Part shown: piece after piece, positions 7,915 through 18,892 of the stretch | Layout: each line of letters begins with the position of its first letter | How positions within the stretch are numbered: the stretch's first letter is position 1 | Source of the DNA: Bradyrhizobium nitroreducens | GTDB lineage: Bacteria > Pseudomonadota > Alphaproteobacteria > Rhizobiales > Xanthobacteraceae | Assembly (NCBI RefSeq): GCF_002776695.1 | Contig: NZ_LFJC01000003.1 | Location: forward strand, 8,056,224 to 8,103,018 | Direction of reading: 5' to 3' | DNA: 46,795 nucleotides | The notes under the pieces: model-generated | The model's input: only the letters and a program-made list of their open reading frames with translations | What the model was told of the DNA's origin: nothing | Database searches by the model: none | Position numbers and translations under genes: made by a program

Positions 7915-9132
7915 TCAGCATTCCTTGGGATCGACGAGGCCGTTGCTGCGCGCGACGATCTCGTAGTTCCCACCCTTGGCGACGGCGGTGTACATCTTCA
8001 TCTTGCAGTGCCGCTTGCCGGGGACCATCTCGGCAGGTCCACCCGGACCTTCGGCGATCTTGGCGTGGTCGAGCGCGGCCGCGACCGAGTCGCGGTCGAT
8101 CTTGCCCGCTTCCTTGACGGCGGCTTCCCACAGCTTCAGGCCGCGATAGGTGCCGGTGGCGGCACTGCCGGCGGCGAACAGGAAGTTGCCCGGGAAGTCC
8201 TTCTCATAGGCCGCCTGGATCTTGGCGTCGAACGGGTTCTCCTTGGTCAGCACCTTGAAATAGTCGAGGCAGCTGGCGAGCCCCTCGATCTCGGCGGCCT
8301 GATTGATGTTGAGCGTGTTCTCGTCGTAGTAGACGCAGGCGAGCCGGCCGCCGTTCTTGAGGAAGCCCGCTTCATAAAGCTGCTTGAAGAACGGGCCGAC
8401 GCCCGGCGGAATGACCGTGTTGAAGACCACGTCGACCTTGTTGGAGATGATGCGATTGACGGTCGCGGAAAAATCGACCTGGTCGAGCGGATAGTATTCC
8501 TCGAACACGACCTCGCCCCCGTTCGCCTCGATCACCTTGCGGGCATAGACGTTGAGCGTGTGCGGCCAGACGTAATTGGCGCTCGGCAGCGCGAACTTCT
8601 TGCCGCCGTTCTTGATCAGCCAGGGGATGAACTCGTCGCATTGCTGGGCCGGCGTCGGGCCGGTGCAGAACAGATAGGGCGTGCACTCCTTGCCCTCGTA
8701 GAGCTGCGGATAGATGTAGAGGGTCTTGCCGCGCGCCACGATCGGGTCCTTGATCGCGTTGCGCATCGAGGAGGTGATGCCGCCGAGCACCATGTCGACC
8801 TTGTCGCGCTGGATCAGTTTTCGCACGTTGCCGACGGCAACGGATTCGTTCGACGCGGTGTCCTCGATGTAGAGCTCGAGCGGACGGCCGAGCAGGCCGC
8901 CGGCGGCGTTGATCTCCTTGATCACCATCTTGGCGACGTTGGCGTCGGCGTTGCCGGCATAGGCGATCGGGCCGGTGAGGTCGGTGGCGATGCCGACCTT
9001 GATCGGCGCCTCGGCCGCATTGGCCCAGGGTGCCGGGATCACCCAGCTGCCGACCCCGGTCGCGACCGCGCCGGACGCAAAGGCGAAATTGGAGAGAAAG
9101 CGGCGGCGCGAGAGCTGCGTGCGATCGAACAT
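7915..9132 (-). CDS. ABC importer substrate-binding protein with Tat-type signal (amide/urea type)
   Basis: A 405-residue periplasmic binding protein of the type-I fold (Leu/Ile/Val, UrtA and AmiC relatives). The N-terminus has a twin-Arg segment (LSRRRFLSNFAF) and a hydrophobic run ending ANA-AEAP near residue 40, suggesting Tat export. The mature part starts IKVGIATDLTGPIAYAG and includes GGITSSMRNAIKDPI and SANYVWPHTLNVYARKV. This resembles UrtA/AmiC more than classical LivJ. The start at 9132 follows AAGGGG about eight bases away; an upstream frame reads into the permease gene and is a shadow. It lies two bases after livH. The ligand is inferred to be an amide or urea-like compound because an amidase gene is in the same locus. 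Confidence 0.88.
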   Translation of the reverse strand: MFDRTQLSRRRFLSNFAFASGAVATGVGSWVIPAPWANAAEAPIKVGIATDLTGPIAYAGNADANVAKMVIKEINAAGGLLGRPLELYIEDTASNESVAVGNVRKLIQRDKVDMVLGGITSSMRNAIKDPIVARGKTLYIYPQLYEGKECTPYLFCTGPTPAQQCDEFIPWLIKNGGKKFALPSANYVWPHTLNVYARKVIEANGGEVVFEEYYPLDQVDFSATVNRIISNKVDVVFNTVIPPGVGPFFKQLYEAGFLKNGGRLACVYYDENTLNINQAAEIEGLASCLDYFKVLTKENPFDAKIQAAYEKDFPGNFLFAAGSAATGTYRGLKLWEAAVKEAGKIDRDSVAAALDHAKIAEGPGGPAEMVPGKRHCKMKMYTAVAKGGNYEIVARSNGLVDPKEC

Positions 9133-9134
9133 GA

Positions 9135-9992
9135 CTAAACCCCTTTTCCAGCGATGAGGCCCTGCGGGCGGAATTTGATGAAGACAATGGCGAGCACGAA
9201 GACGAGGACGTCGGCGACGACGGGCGCCATGATCCATGGCAGCGCCGCGCTGAGCGTGCCGATGACGCCGGCGCCCGCGACCGGCCCGATGAAGGAGCCG
9301 ACCCCGCCGACCATGACCGCGACGAAACCCTGGATCAGGAAGCGCAGGCCGAGATCGGCATAGAGGCTGAACACCGGGACGATCAGCGCACCGGCGAGAC
9401 CGGCAAGCGCAGAGCCGAACGCGAAGGTGGCGCCGTACATGAGGGGCGTGGAAATGCCGGAGGCGCGGGCCAGCGACGGGTTCTCCAGCGTGGCGCGCAT
9501 GCGCAGGCCAAAGCTGGTGCGCGACAGCAGGAGATAGCAACCGGCCATCACCAGCAGCGTGATGACGATGATGGTGAAGCGCCAGGCCGAGATGTGCATG
9601 GCGCCGATGTCGATCGAGCCGCCGATCGGCTCGGGCACGGTGAGATAGAAGCCGCCGATCAACCCGCGCACGGATTCGCGGATGATCAGGCCGAGCGCAT
9701 AGGTGCCGAGCATGGCCACGATCGGCGCGGCGTAGAAGCGGCGGATGATCAGCGCCTCCAGCACGAAGCCGAGCCCGCCGACCACGAAGGGCGCGGCGAC
9801 CATGCCGGTCCAGATCGGCAGTCCCTTGGCATAGGCGAGATAGGTGATGTACGCCCCTAGCAGAACGAACTCGCCCTGCGCGAAGTTGAAGATGCCCATC
9901 ATGCTGGCGATGATCCCGAGCCCCAGCACGATCAGGACGATGATCGCGCCGAAGCTCAGGATCTCGAACGCTGCGACGAACGCGTTAGCCAT
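9135..9992 (-). CDS. ABC importer permease (LivH-like)
   Basis: A 285-residue permease of the LivH/UrtB family with seven to eight hydrophobic segments. Landmarks are 'GLGIIASMMGIFNFAQGEFVLLGAY' near the start, 'TSFGLRMRATLENPSLARASGI' (cytoplasmic EAA-like loop) and 'AVMVGGVGSFIGPVAGAGVIG'. The start at 9992 is followed by a first membrane segment without extra residues. It begins 36 bases after the amidase gene and ends two bases before the binding-protein gene, consistent with one transcript from the amidase through the importer. Confidence 0.92.
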   Translation of the reverse strand: MANAFVAAFEILSFGAIIVLIVLGLGIIASMMGIFNFAQGEFVLLGAYITYLAYAKGLPIWTGMVAAPFVVGGLGFVLEALIIRRFYAAPIVAMLGTYALGLIIRESVRGLIGGFYLTVPEPIGGSIDIGAMHISAWRFTIIVITLLVMAGCYLLLSRTSFGLRMRATLENPSLARASGISTPLMYGATFAFGSALAGLAGALIVPVFSLYADLGLRFLIQGFVAVMVGGVGSFIGPVAGAGVIGTLSAALPWIMAPVVADVLVFVLAIVFIKFRPQGLIAGKGV

Positions 9993-10028
9993 GCTTTGCC
10001 GTTCCGCTCGTCTTCACTGAGGTTCCGC

Positions 10029-11543
10029 TCACATCTTCTTCCAGTCGCCGATCTGCTCGAAGGCGTGCGCGGCGCGGTAGATGGTGGATTCCTCGAACAT
10101 GCGTCCCACCAGCATCAGACCGACGGGCAGGCCGTCGACCATGCCGCAGGGCAGCGACATCGCGGGATGGTGGGTGATGTCGAACGGCGCGGTGTTGGAG
10201 ATCATCTCCAGCGCGCGGGCAACGTATTCCTCGCGGCTGGCATTGGGCTCCGGCAGCTTGGTCGCCTTCATCGGCGTGGTCGGCATCAGCAGCAGATCGT
10301 AGTCCTTGAACGCCTTGTCGTAGGCGGCGGTCAGGCGGCGCGAGATATTGAGCGCCTTGCCGTAGAAGCGCGGGCCGAAATTGTTGTTGATGTAGGTGCC
10401 GAGCATCATGAACAGTTTCGTGGTCTCGGACAGCGAATCGGCCTGCCGGCGCCAGCCGCGATGGAAATCCATCAGCGAGGTCGAATAGAGATCGCCGCGG
10501 GACAGGCCGTAGCCGTCGCCGAACATCATGGTCTGGGTCAGGCCCTCGGTGCCGATCGGGGTCCAGATCGCGCCGCCCAGCATGTGCATCGGGATCGACA
10601 CGGTCTCGACGCTGGCGCCGAGATCCTTGAAGCGCTTGGCGGCCTCGCGCACGCTCTCATTCACCGCGGCCTCTGCGACCGGCTGCTCGAAACCTTCCTT
10701 GACGATGCCGATCTTCATGCCCTTGACGCCCTGGCCGAGCGCCTTGGTGTATTCCTCGACCTTCGGTGCCTTGATGCGGGGATCGTAGCCGTCGTCGCCG
10801 GCGAGCACTTCGAGCAGCAGCGCGTTGTCGGCGACCGTCGCGGTCATCGGACCGGTATGGTCGACATAGATCTCGATCGGCATGATGCCGGTGTAAGGAA
10901 CCAGGCCCCAGGTCGGCTTCATGCCGTAGACGCCGCAGAACGAGGACGGCATGCGGATCGAGCCGCCCTGGTCGCCGCCGATCGCCATGTCGACCTCGCC
11001 GAGCGAGACCACGACGCCGGAGCCCGACGACGATCCGCCGGCGGAGTAGCCCATCTTGTGCGGATTGTGCACCGGCCCGTAGGAGCCGGTGTGGCTGCCG
11101 CCGGACAGGCAGAAATGCTCGCAATGCACCTTGCCCTTGATCTCGGCGCCGGCATCCAGCATGCGCGTGACGATGGTAGCGTCGAAGTCAGGCACGAAGC
11201 CTTCCAGCGTCGACGAGCCGTTGGTCATGGGCACGCCGGCGAGCATGATGTTGTCCTTCAGCGCGACGGTCTTGCCCTTGAGCTTGCCGCCGGCGGCGCC
11301 CTTCACGGTCGACTTGCGGTACCAGGCGTTGCGGGGGTTCTCCTCCGCCGAGGGCCTATGGCCGGGCGTACGCGGATATTTCACCTCGGGCAGCTCGTCC
11401 GGCATCGCGGCGACGAGATTGTAGGCCTCGATCGAGCCCTGCATCAGGCCGCGGAAGGAGGTGACGTCCTCGTCGGTGAGCGAAAGGCCGCATTGCTCGG
11501 CGACACTGCGAAGCTGGGCTGGCGTGGGAAGGACAACTGTCAC
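10029..11543 (-). CDS. amidase (amidase-signature family)
   Basis: A 504-residue hydrolase of the amidase-signature family, which cleaves carboxamides to acid and ammonia using a Ser-cisSer-Lys triad. Visible residues are K96 in VALKDNI, Ser171 in GGSSSGSG (cis Ser) and Ser195 in GGDQGGSIR (nucleophile). The segment HCEHFCLSGGSHTGSYGP resembles the enantioselective amidases found beside nitrile hydratases, but no nitrile hydratase is present here. The start is a GTG at 11543 with CAGGAGA about five bases upstream; a longer frame to 11627 crosses the promoter. It heads the importer operon, and 154 bases of AT-rich, palindrome-containing DNA separate it from the AmiC-like gene. Cytoplasmic. It probably hydrolyses the compound brought in by the importer (inference). 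Confidence 0.92.
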   Translation of the reverse strand: MTVVLPTPAQLRSVAEQCGLSLTDEDVTSFRGLMQGSIEAYNLVAAMPDELPEVKYPRTPGHRPSAEENPRNAWYRKSTVKGAAGGKLKGKTVALKDNIMLAGVPMTNGSSTLEGFVPDFDATIVTRMLDAGAEIKGKVHCEHFCLSGGSHTGSYGPVHNPHKMGYSAGGSSSGSGVVVSLGEVDMAIGGDQGGSIRMPSSFCGVYGMKPTWGLVPYTGIMPIEIYVDHTGPMTATVADNALLLEVLAGDDGYDPRIKAPKVEEYTKALGQGVKGMKIGIVKEGFEQPVAEAAVNESVREAAKRFKDLGASVETVSIPMHMLGGAIWTPIGTEGLTQTMMFGDGYGLSRGDLYSTSLMDFHRGWRRQADSLSETTKLFMMLGTYINNNFGPRFYGKALNISRRLTAAYDKAFKDYDLLLMPTTPMKATKLPEPNASREEYVARALEMISNTAPFDITHHPAMSLPCGMVDGLPVGLMLVGRMFEESTIYRAAHAFEQIGDWKKM

Positions 11544-11697
11544 GGCGCTCTCCTGAAGTTTTCTGGATCCGTCTTTGGGCGTGCGGCCGCGTTTGGCGCG
11601 ACGAGCGCACCGGCCCGGCGGAAACATTCAAAACGGAAATATTTTCCTTTTCAAGTATTATTTTGCAGGCCGGCCTGCAGGAATTGCCGCGGCGGAG
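11544..11697 (-). promoter_or_regulatory. candidate amidase promoter/operator region
   Basis: Between the AmiC-like stop and the amidase start lie an AT-rich block (about 11625-11663), a 16-bp perfect palindrome TGCAGGCCGGCCTGCA at 11664-11679, and a GGAAA-TAT-TTTCC inverted repeat at 11635-11647. Read on the minus strand, TTGAAA and TTGAAT are separated by 17 bases and could be -35/-10-like elements with the GGAAA repeat between them. TTGAA boxes also occur in the marR-amiC intergenic region, suggesting a shared regulator. Confidence 0.4.
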
Positions 11698-12828
11698 TCA
11701 GATCGGCTTGATCAGCTTGAAATCGAGACCGTCGGCTTCGGCGAGATGCATCGGCATCCGCGCGCGCCCGTCGCGGACGGTGACCGGGCCGCGGGCGCCG
11801 CTATAGACGATGTTGCGGGCGGCCGCGAGCATCGGGCCCATCGACAACGAACCGGCCTTGTTCGCGACGGCTTCGAGAAATCGCAGGCCCTCGTAGCTGG
11901 ACTGCCCGACCGAGCCGATCGGCGGCGCGTTCGGCCCGAACATCGCGTGATAGCGGCTCTGGAATTCGTCATTGGCGCGCGCCCCCGTGCCGGTGAAATA
12001 GCCGGAGGCGCAGAACATGTTCTCGCTGTTGTCGGCGCCGATGCCGAGCAGCACGGTCTCGTCCATCGCGCCCGCGAGCCGCAGCGTCGTGGCGCCGAGC
12101 CCGCATTCGCCGAAGGCGCGGTTGAAGGTGACGCTGTCGGTGCCGATCAGCGAGATCAGCACCACGTCGGGCTTGGCGGCGCGGATGCGCGCCAGATGCG
12201 GCTCGTGGTTGTCCTCGCCGAGAGGAACGAACTCTTCGCCGACGACATGGCCGCCGGTTTCCCTGATGTAGTTCTTCACCGCACGGTGCGATTGCCAGGG
12301 CCAGACGTAATCGCTGCCGATCAGGTACCAGCGCTGGGCCTTCTTGACGTCGGCAAGCCAGTGGATCGACGGCCGGCTCTGCCAGCGCGGGGTCTCGCCG
12401 ATCGCCATCACGCCGGGCGTGCGCTCGCCGCCCTCGTAGACCGGCGTGTAGATGTAGGGGATGCGATGGCGCGTGGTGACGTCGCGCAAGGCCACGCGGA
12501 CCGCGCTGGTGTGCAGGCCGACGATGAGATCGACCTCGTCGAACGCGATCGCCTGCTCGGCGCGGTCCAGGACCTCATCCAGCGGCCCGCCGGCGTCGTA
12601 GATGGACAACTCGATCTCGCGACCGAGAATGCCGCCGCGCCTGTTGATCTCGGCGACGGCGAGCTGCGCGCTGTTGGTGGCGCAGGGGCCCCAGACGCCG
12701 GGGGAGCCGGAGCAGCAGATGAAGCCGCCGATGCGGAGCCTGTTGCTGCCGCGCCGCCTGAAAAGGGCATGATCGCTCGGCGACAACGCACCGTCAGCCG
12801 CCGATGACGACAGATTCCTGAGCAGCAT
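11698..12828 (-). CDS. AmiC-like amide-binding sensor protein
   Basis: A type-I periplasmic-binding-protein fold of 376 residues from the ATG at 12828. Segments such as 'SAQLAVAEINRRGGILGREIEL', 'PYIYTPVYEG', 'WYLIGSDYVWPWQSHRAVKNYI' and 'DVVLISLIGTDSVTFNRAF' line up well with AmiC, the cytoplasmic amide sensor of Pseudomonas. No hydrophobic signal is present with any candidate start (ATG 12828, ATG 12918 or TTG 12957), which fits a cytoplasmic sensor rather than a transport protein. No AmiR-type antiterminator gene is nearby; a MarR gene is divergent instead. A role in sensing the amide substrate of the importer is inferred. The start is uncertain because no good ribosome site is visible. 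Confidence 0.75.
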   Translation of the reverse strand: MLLRNLSSSAADGALSPSDHALFRRRGSNRLRIGGFICCSGSPGVWGPCATNSAQLAVAEINRRGGILGREIELSIYDAGGPLDEVLDRAEQAIAFDEVDLIVGLHTSAVRVALRDVTTRHRIPYIYTPVYEGGERTPGVMAIGETPRWQSRPSIHWLADVKKAQRWYLIGSDYVWPWQSHRAVKNYIRETGGHVVGEEFVPLGEDNHEPHLARIRAAKPDVVLISLIGTDSVTFNRAFGECGLGATTLRLAGAMDETVLLGIGADNSENMFCASGYFTGTGARANDEFQSRYHAMFGPNAPPIGSVGQSSYEGLRFLEAVANKAGSLSMGPMLAAARNIVYSGARGPVTVRDGRARMPMHLAEADGLDFKLIKPI

Positions 12829-12976
12829 GGACGGCGGCAACGCCGGACCGCCGTGAGCCGGGAAGTTTACCGTCGCGCGCACGCCAACTCCTGTCTGGCA
12901 GCAGACCTGAAAGCACATTCTGCGGGCGGCCGCGGCATCCGCCCTTTTGTTGGGCAATGATCCTATTTTGAAAATA

Positions 12977-12988
12977 TTGAATATTCAA
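12977..12988. promoter_or_regulatory. 12-bp perfect palindrome, candidate MarR operator
   Basis: TTGAATATTCAA is a perfect palindrome in the AT-rich gap between the divergent AmiC-like and MarR genes. A TATAGA at 13002-13007 lies 19 bases after TTGAAT, so the palindrome would cover the -35 of marR. MarR proteins usually bind such short palindromes near their own promoters. Confidence 0.55.
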
Positions 12989-13061
12989 CAATTGAAGTGC
13001 ATATAGATGCAGCATTGATTGCAAGACATTCACTCATTTGGGTCAAGACGAAGTCTTAGCC

Positions 13062-13505
13062 GTGGCAAAACCGACCAAAACAAACACCCCGATCACCGAG
13101 CATCTCGCCTATCTGCTCGCGCAAGCCAACCGGGAGATCAACCGGCAGCTCGAACTGCGGTTGAGCAAGGAAGGCGTGCCGGTCGAGCAATGGCGCATCC
13201 TGAAGGTGCTGTCGGATGGCAACGGCCATTCGATGGGCGAGCTCGCGGAGGCCGTGCTGCTCAACCATCCGACGCTGACCAAGATGATCGACCGCATGGT
13301 CTCGGACACGCTGGTCTATCGCGTGCAGGACCCCAACGACCGCCGCAAGGTGCTGATGTTCATCTCCGACCGCGGCAAGGTGCTGTGCAGGAAGCTCAAC
13401 TCGCTCGCGGTCGACCAGGAGGAGCACATCCTGGAGAGCTATGGCGACAAGTCGACGAGCGAGCTCAAGCGGCTGCTGGAGAGCCTGATCGACAGCTCGA
13501 ATTAA
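13062..13505 (+). CDS. MarR-family transcriptional regulator
   Basis: A 147-residue winged-helix regulator. The N-terminal helix ITEHLAYLLAQANREINRQLELRL is the dimer helix, followed by 'PVEQWRILKVLSDGNGHSMGELAEAVLLNHPTLTKMIDRMVSDTLVYRVQDPNDRRKVLMFISDRG' with the recognition helix (HPTLTKMIDRMV) and wing (DPNDRRKV) typical of MarR. The start is uncertain: GTG at 13062 is preferred, TTG at 13038 is possible, and neither has a strong ribosome site. The gene is divergent from the AmiC-like gene and amidase/importer locus, so it probably controls that locus in response to an amide or its product (inference). Confidence 0.88.
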   Translation: MAKPTKTNTPITEHLAYLLAQANREINRQLELRLSKEGVPVEQWRILKVLSDGNGHSMGELAEAVLLNHPTLTKMIDRMVSDTLVYRVQDPNDRRKVLMFISDRGKVLCRKLNSLAVDQEEHILESYGDKSTSELKRLLESLIDSSN

Positions 13506-13699
13506 TGCGAGCGTGGCGGCCTTGCGAAGCCGACACGCTCATCTGCCATTCAATGCAGGGAGAGAGGCTCTCCACGAAAGCACGCGCGCTGGTCACGCCG
13601 GCTGGCGTTGGCGCTCACAGCGCGCATCCGGGCCTTATTCAGTCCTCAAGGCTCGCTTTCGAGTTCAGGCGGAGAATAAGCAGGCGCCACATGGTGGCA

Positions 13700-14104
13700 T
13701 CATCGCCAGCACGAAAGGCGATAGCGTTGGCCGTTCCATGTCGTCCAGCCAGCGGCCTTGTTGCTGACCGGTTTGGCCAAATACCATTTATTGCCGTCGG
13801 CATGGTTGAAGTAGACGCCGCCCTGCGTTCCGCTGCGGGGATTTGTCAACTTCACCCATCGCGAGCCATTGTCCGAGAAGCTGCCTGCCCAGCGCGCTCC
13901 CGAACTGGTGGTGCAAGTGTCGCCGTCGCAGCTTGTTTGACTGTCATCAACGGCGGCCCATTTCATCCGGGCGGGCCGGCCGTCGATGTTGCACGACCAT
14001 GTTCCGCCCCACCATCCGGCCACCTGGCTCGCAGGGGCGGAACCGCAAGCATAAAAACTCAGGGCAAGAACACACAAGGTGGTTGGCAGCGCGCGTCTGG
14101 ACAT
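13700..14104 (-). CDS. small secreted protein, DUF6006-like
   Basis: A 134-residue protein with a signal peptide (MSRRALPTTLCVLALSFYACGSAPAS, cleavage near residue 26; a lipobox-like YACG is present, so lipoprotein processing is possible). The mature part contains WWGGTWSCNIDGRPARMKW, several Cys (C38, C58, C64 and near the end) and 'GSRWVKLTNPRSGTQGGVYFNHADGNKWYLAKP'. The wording recalls the DUF6006 family of small exported proteins; that name is from memory and moderately sure. A ribosome site GGGAG lies seven bases before the ATG at 14104. It is not obviously linked to its neighbours. Function unknown. Confidence 0.7.
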   Translation of the reverse strand: MSRRALPTTLCVLALSFYACGSAPASQVAGWWGGTWSCNIDGRPARMKWAAVDDSQTSCDGDTCTTSSGARWAGSFSDNGSRWVKLTNPRSGTQGGVYFNHADGNKWYLAKPVSNKAAGWTTWNGQRYRLSCWR

Positions 14105-14640
14105 TGTCTGGCTCCCAATTTTCGGCCCCCCGTGCGATTCAATCAGAACATGGATTGAGCCCAGTAGAGGTGATCCAGTTCACAATGAGCAGCAGCAAAG
14201 GATTGAATGATCCACCCGCAGGCATCCTCCGAGACACGATGCCGCGCTTCGACCATCGGCTTCCGGGCTGCAGCTGCGCAGCCGAACGAGCGCGTGGCCG
14301 CCGACAATCTGCCGCAGCACCCGGAAGCGATCACAGGAACAGGCGCTGCAGGCCACGCGCCCACAACGGGGCGATCGTCTCGCGAAGGTGATGAACGGGC
14401 CAAGGACCAGTTCGCTCAACATCGGGGCCGGCTGCCAAATGGCCAAAGCGTGCTCAGCCGCGCGTGACCGAAGGCAGCTCGCCTGACAAATGTGAGGCAG
14501 CCATCCTCAATGGCGTGCGCCTACCATTCGTGATGCACCTGAAGATCAGCAGGCACCACATGGATCGGAAGCATTTCAACCCCTGGCGAACTCGTCAGCC
14601 AATACGGCACCGCGAGTTCGCCGGGTATTGAGATCATCGA
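14105..14640. other. 536-base stretch without recognisable gene
   Basis: Between the small secreted protein gene and the secA stop. Short frames exist on both strands (for example 14143-14403 minus) but have no ribosome site and translate to low-complexity Arg/Ala/Cys sequence. I see no tRNA, insertion sequence or clear terminator. It may be decayed sequence. Confidence 0.4.
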
Positions 14641-17481
<2,841 letters not shown>

Positions 17482-17835
17482 GCCTAGTTCCTGTGTTCGC
17501 GAATTAACCGCGTTGCAGCCAAGAAGTTGTCACCCGCCTGCCTATCAACTCACCGTGACGCCTGATGGCGCCTTCGGCCCGGACCGCGGGGTCGTCCGCC
17601 ATATGGGTGGGAATTGGGCAAGTCTGGGTTCAACGGCCAAAAACGCAGCAAAATAAACGCCATCGCCATGGTCGCGACCGGGCAGAGATATGGCCCGGTC
17701 AGGGCCTTGTCAACGGCGGGCGCATTGCGGCTAATTCATCATTTTGACAGACTTTTCGCGTTGCCAAGCCCCCCTGAATTGGGCGAGTGTCCGCCCCGCT
17801 CGAGCAGCCCCCCTGCTTCAACAAAAGGATTTTCC
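17482..17835. promoter_or_regulatory. divergent promoter region of secA and the parvulin gene
   Basis: A 354-base gap between divergently transcribed genes, so promoters for both should lie here. TTGTCA near 17707 and TTGACA near 17745 are candidate -35 boxes for the rightward gene, but no convincing -10 at a proper distance could be fixed. No gene is seen; open frames lack ribosome sites. Confidence 0.4.
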
Positions 17836-18762
17836 ATGACCACCTCGTTCCCGGTATCCACCGGCCAGCGTTTCCGCCATGCGTCCGCCCTGGCGGGCTG
17901 CCTCGCTTTGGCGCTGTCCCTGGCGTTCGCGGGCCCGCTCCGGGCCGCTGACGATCCGGTCCTGGCGAAGGTCAATGGCGCTGAAATCAAGAAGAGCGAC
18001 GTTGCCATGGCCGAGGAGGAACTCGGACCGAGCCTCGCCCAGATGGACCCGGCCACCAAGGACGAGAACGTCCTGTCCTTCCTGATCGACATGAAAATCG
18101 TCAGCAAGGCTGCCGAGGACAAGAAGGTCGCCGACAGCGAGGAGTTCAAGAAGCGCCTGGCGTTCGCCCGCAACCGGCTTCTGATGGACAGCCTGCTCGC
18201 GGGCGAGGGCAAGGCCGCCACCACCCCGGACGCCATGAAGAAGGTCTATGAGGAGGCCTCCAAGCAAATCACCGGCGAGCAGGAGGTGCGCGCCCGCCAC
18301 ATCCTGGTCGAGACCGAGGACGAGGCCAAGGCGGTCAAGGCCGAGCTCGACAAGGGCGCCGATTTCGCCGAGCTGGCCAAGAAGAAGTCCAAGGATCCGG
18401 GCTCGGCCGACGGCGGCGATCTCGGCTTCTTCACCAAGGAGCAGATGGTGCCGGAATTCTCGGCCGTGGCCTTCTCGCTGGAGCCGGGCAAGATCTCCGA
18501 CCCCGTGAAGTCGCAATTCGGCTGGCACATCATCAAGGTCGAGGAAAAGCGCAACCGCAAGGCGCCGGATTTCGAGCAGGTCAAGACCCAGATCGAAAGC
18601 TACGTCACCCGCAAGGCCCAGGCCGAGTACGTCGCCAAGCTGCGCGCCGAGGCCAAGGTCGAGCGGCTGGACCAGCCGGCGGCAGACGCATCGAAGGATG
18701 CGAAGCCGGCCGACGCAGCCAAGCCCTCCGACAGCAAGATGGCGCCGCCCGCGAAGAAGTAA
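17836..18762 (+). CDS. peptidylprolyl isomerase (parvulin, PpiC/PrsA-like)
   Basis: A 308-residue periplasmic foldase. The signal peptide spans about residues 1-36 (MTTSFPVSTGQRFRHASALAGCLALALSLAFAGPLRAAD), followed by a SurA/PrsA-like helical N-domain (DDPVLAKVNGAEIKKSDVAMAEEEL). A parvulin domain lies around residues 150-240 (VRARHILVETEDEAKAV through DGGDLGFFTKEQMVPEFSAVAF to FGWHIIKVEEKR), and a Lys/Ala/Pro-rich tail ends the protein. AAAGGAT precedes the ATG at 17836. It lies next to secA and plausibly folds exported proteins. A hairpin follows the gene at 18809-18860. Confidence 0.93.
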   Translation: MTTSFPVSTGQRFRHASALAGCLALALSLAFAGPLRAADDPVLAKVNGAEIKKSDVAMAEEELGPSLAQMDPATKDENVLSFLIDMKIVSKAAEDKKVADSEEFKKRLAFARNRLLMDSLLAGEGKAATTPDAMKKVYEEASKQITGEQEVRARHILVETEDEAKAVKAELDKGADFAELAKKKSKDPGSADGGDLGFFTKEQMVPEFSAVAFSLEPGKISDPVKSQFGWHIIKVEEKRNRKAPDFEQVKTQIESYVTRKAQAEYVAKLRAEAKVERLDQPAADASKDAKPADAAKPSDSKMAPPAKK

Positions 18763-18808
18763 GAATTCGCTGTCACTTCGCTGACGCCAAGAGTATTTAA
18801 GTCTTCCT

Positions 18809-18860
18809 GATGCCCGGCCCTGAGAGCGAAGCTCGTCTTCGCAAAGAGGGGCCGGGCATC
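18809..18860. terminator. nested perfect hairpin between the parvulin gene and argJ
   Basis: Outer stem GATGCCCGGCCC (18809-18820) pairs perfectly with GGGCCGGGCATC (18849-18860). Inside it, GCGAAG (18825-18830) pairs with CTTCGC (18836-18841). No T-run follows on the plus strand, so it may be a processing or attenuation hairpin rather than a simple terminator. It ends 32 bases before the argJ ATG. Confidence 0.65.
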
Positions 18861-18892
18861 TGCATATCCAGATCCCACCAAGGCGCCCCGCG

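Noticed and set aside
6118..9138. Plus-strand open frame of about 1000 codons opposite the importer genes
   Set aside because: It is an antisense shadow caused by high GC3 of the livG/livM/binding-protein genes; its translation is repetitive Asp/Arg/Ala sequence without domains.
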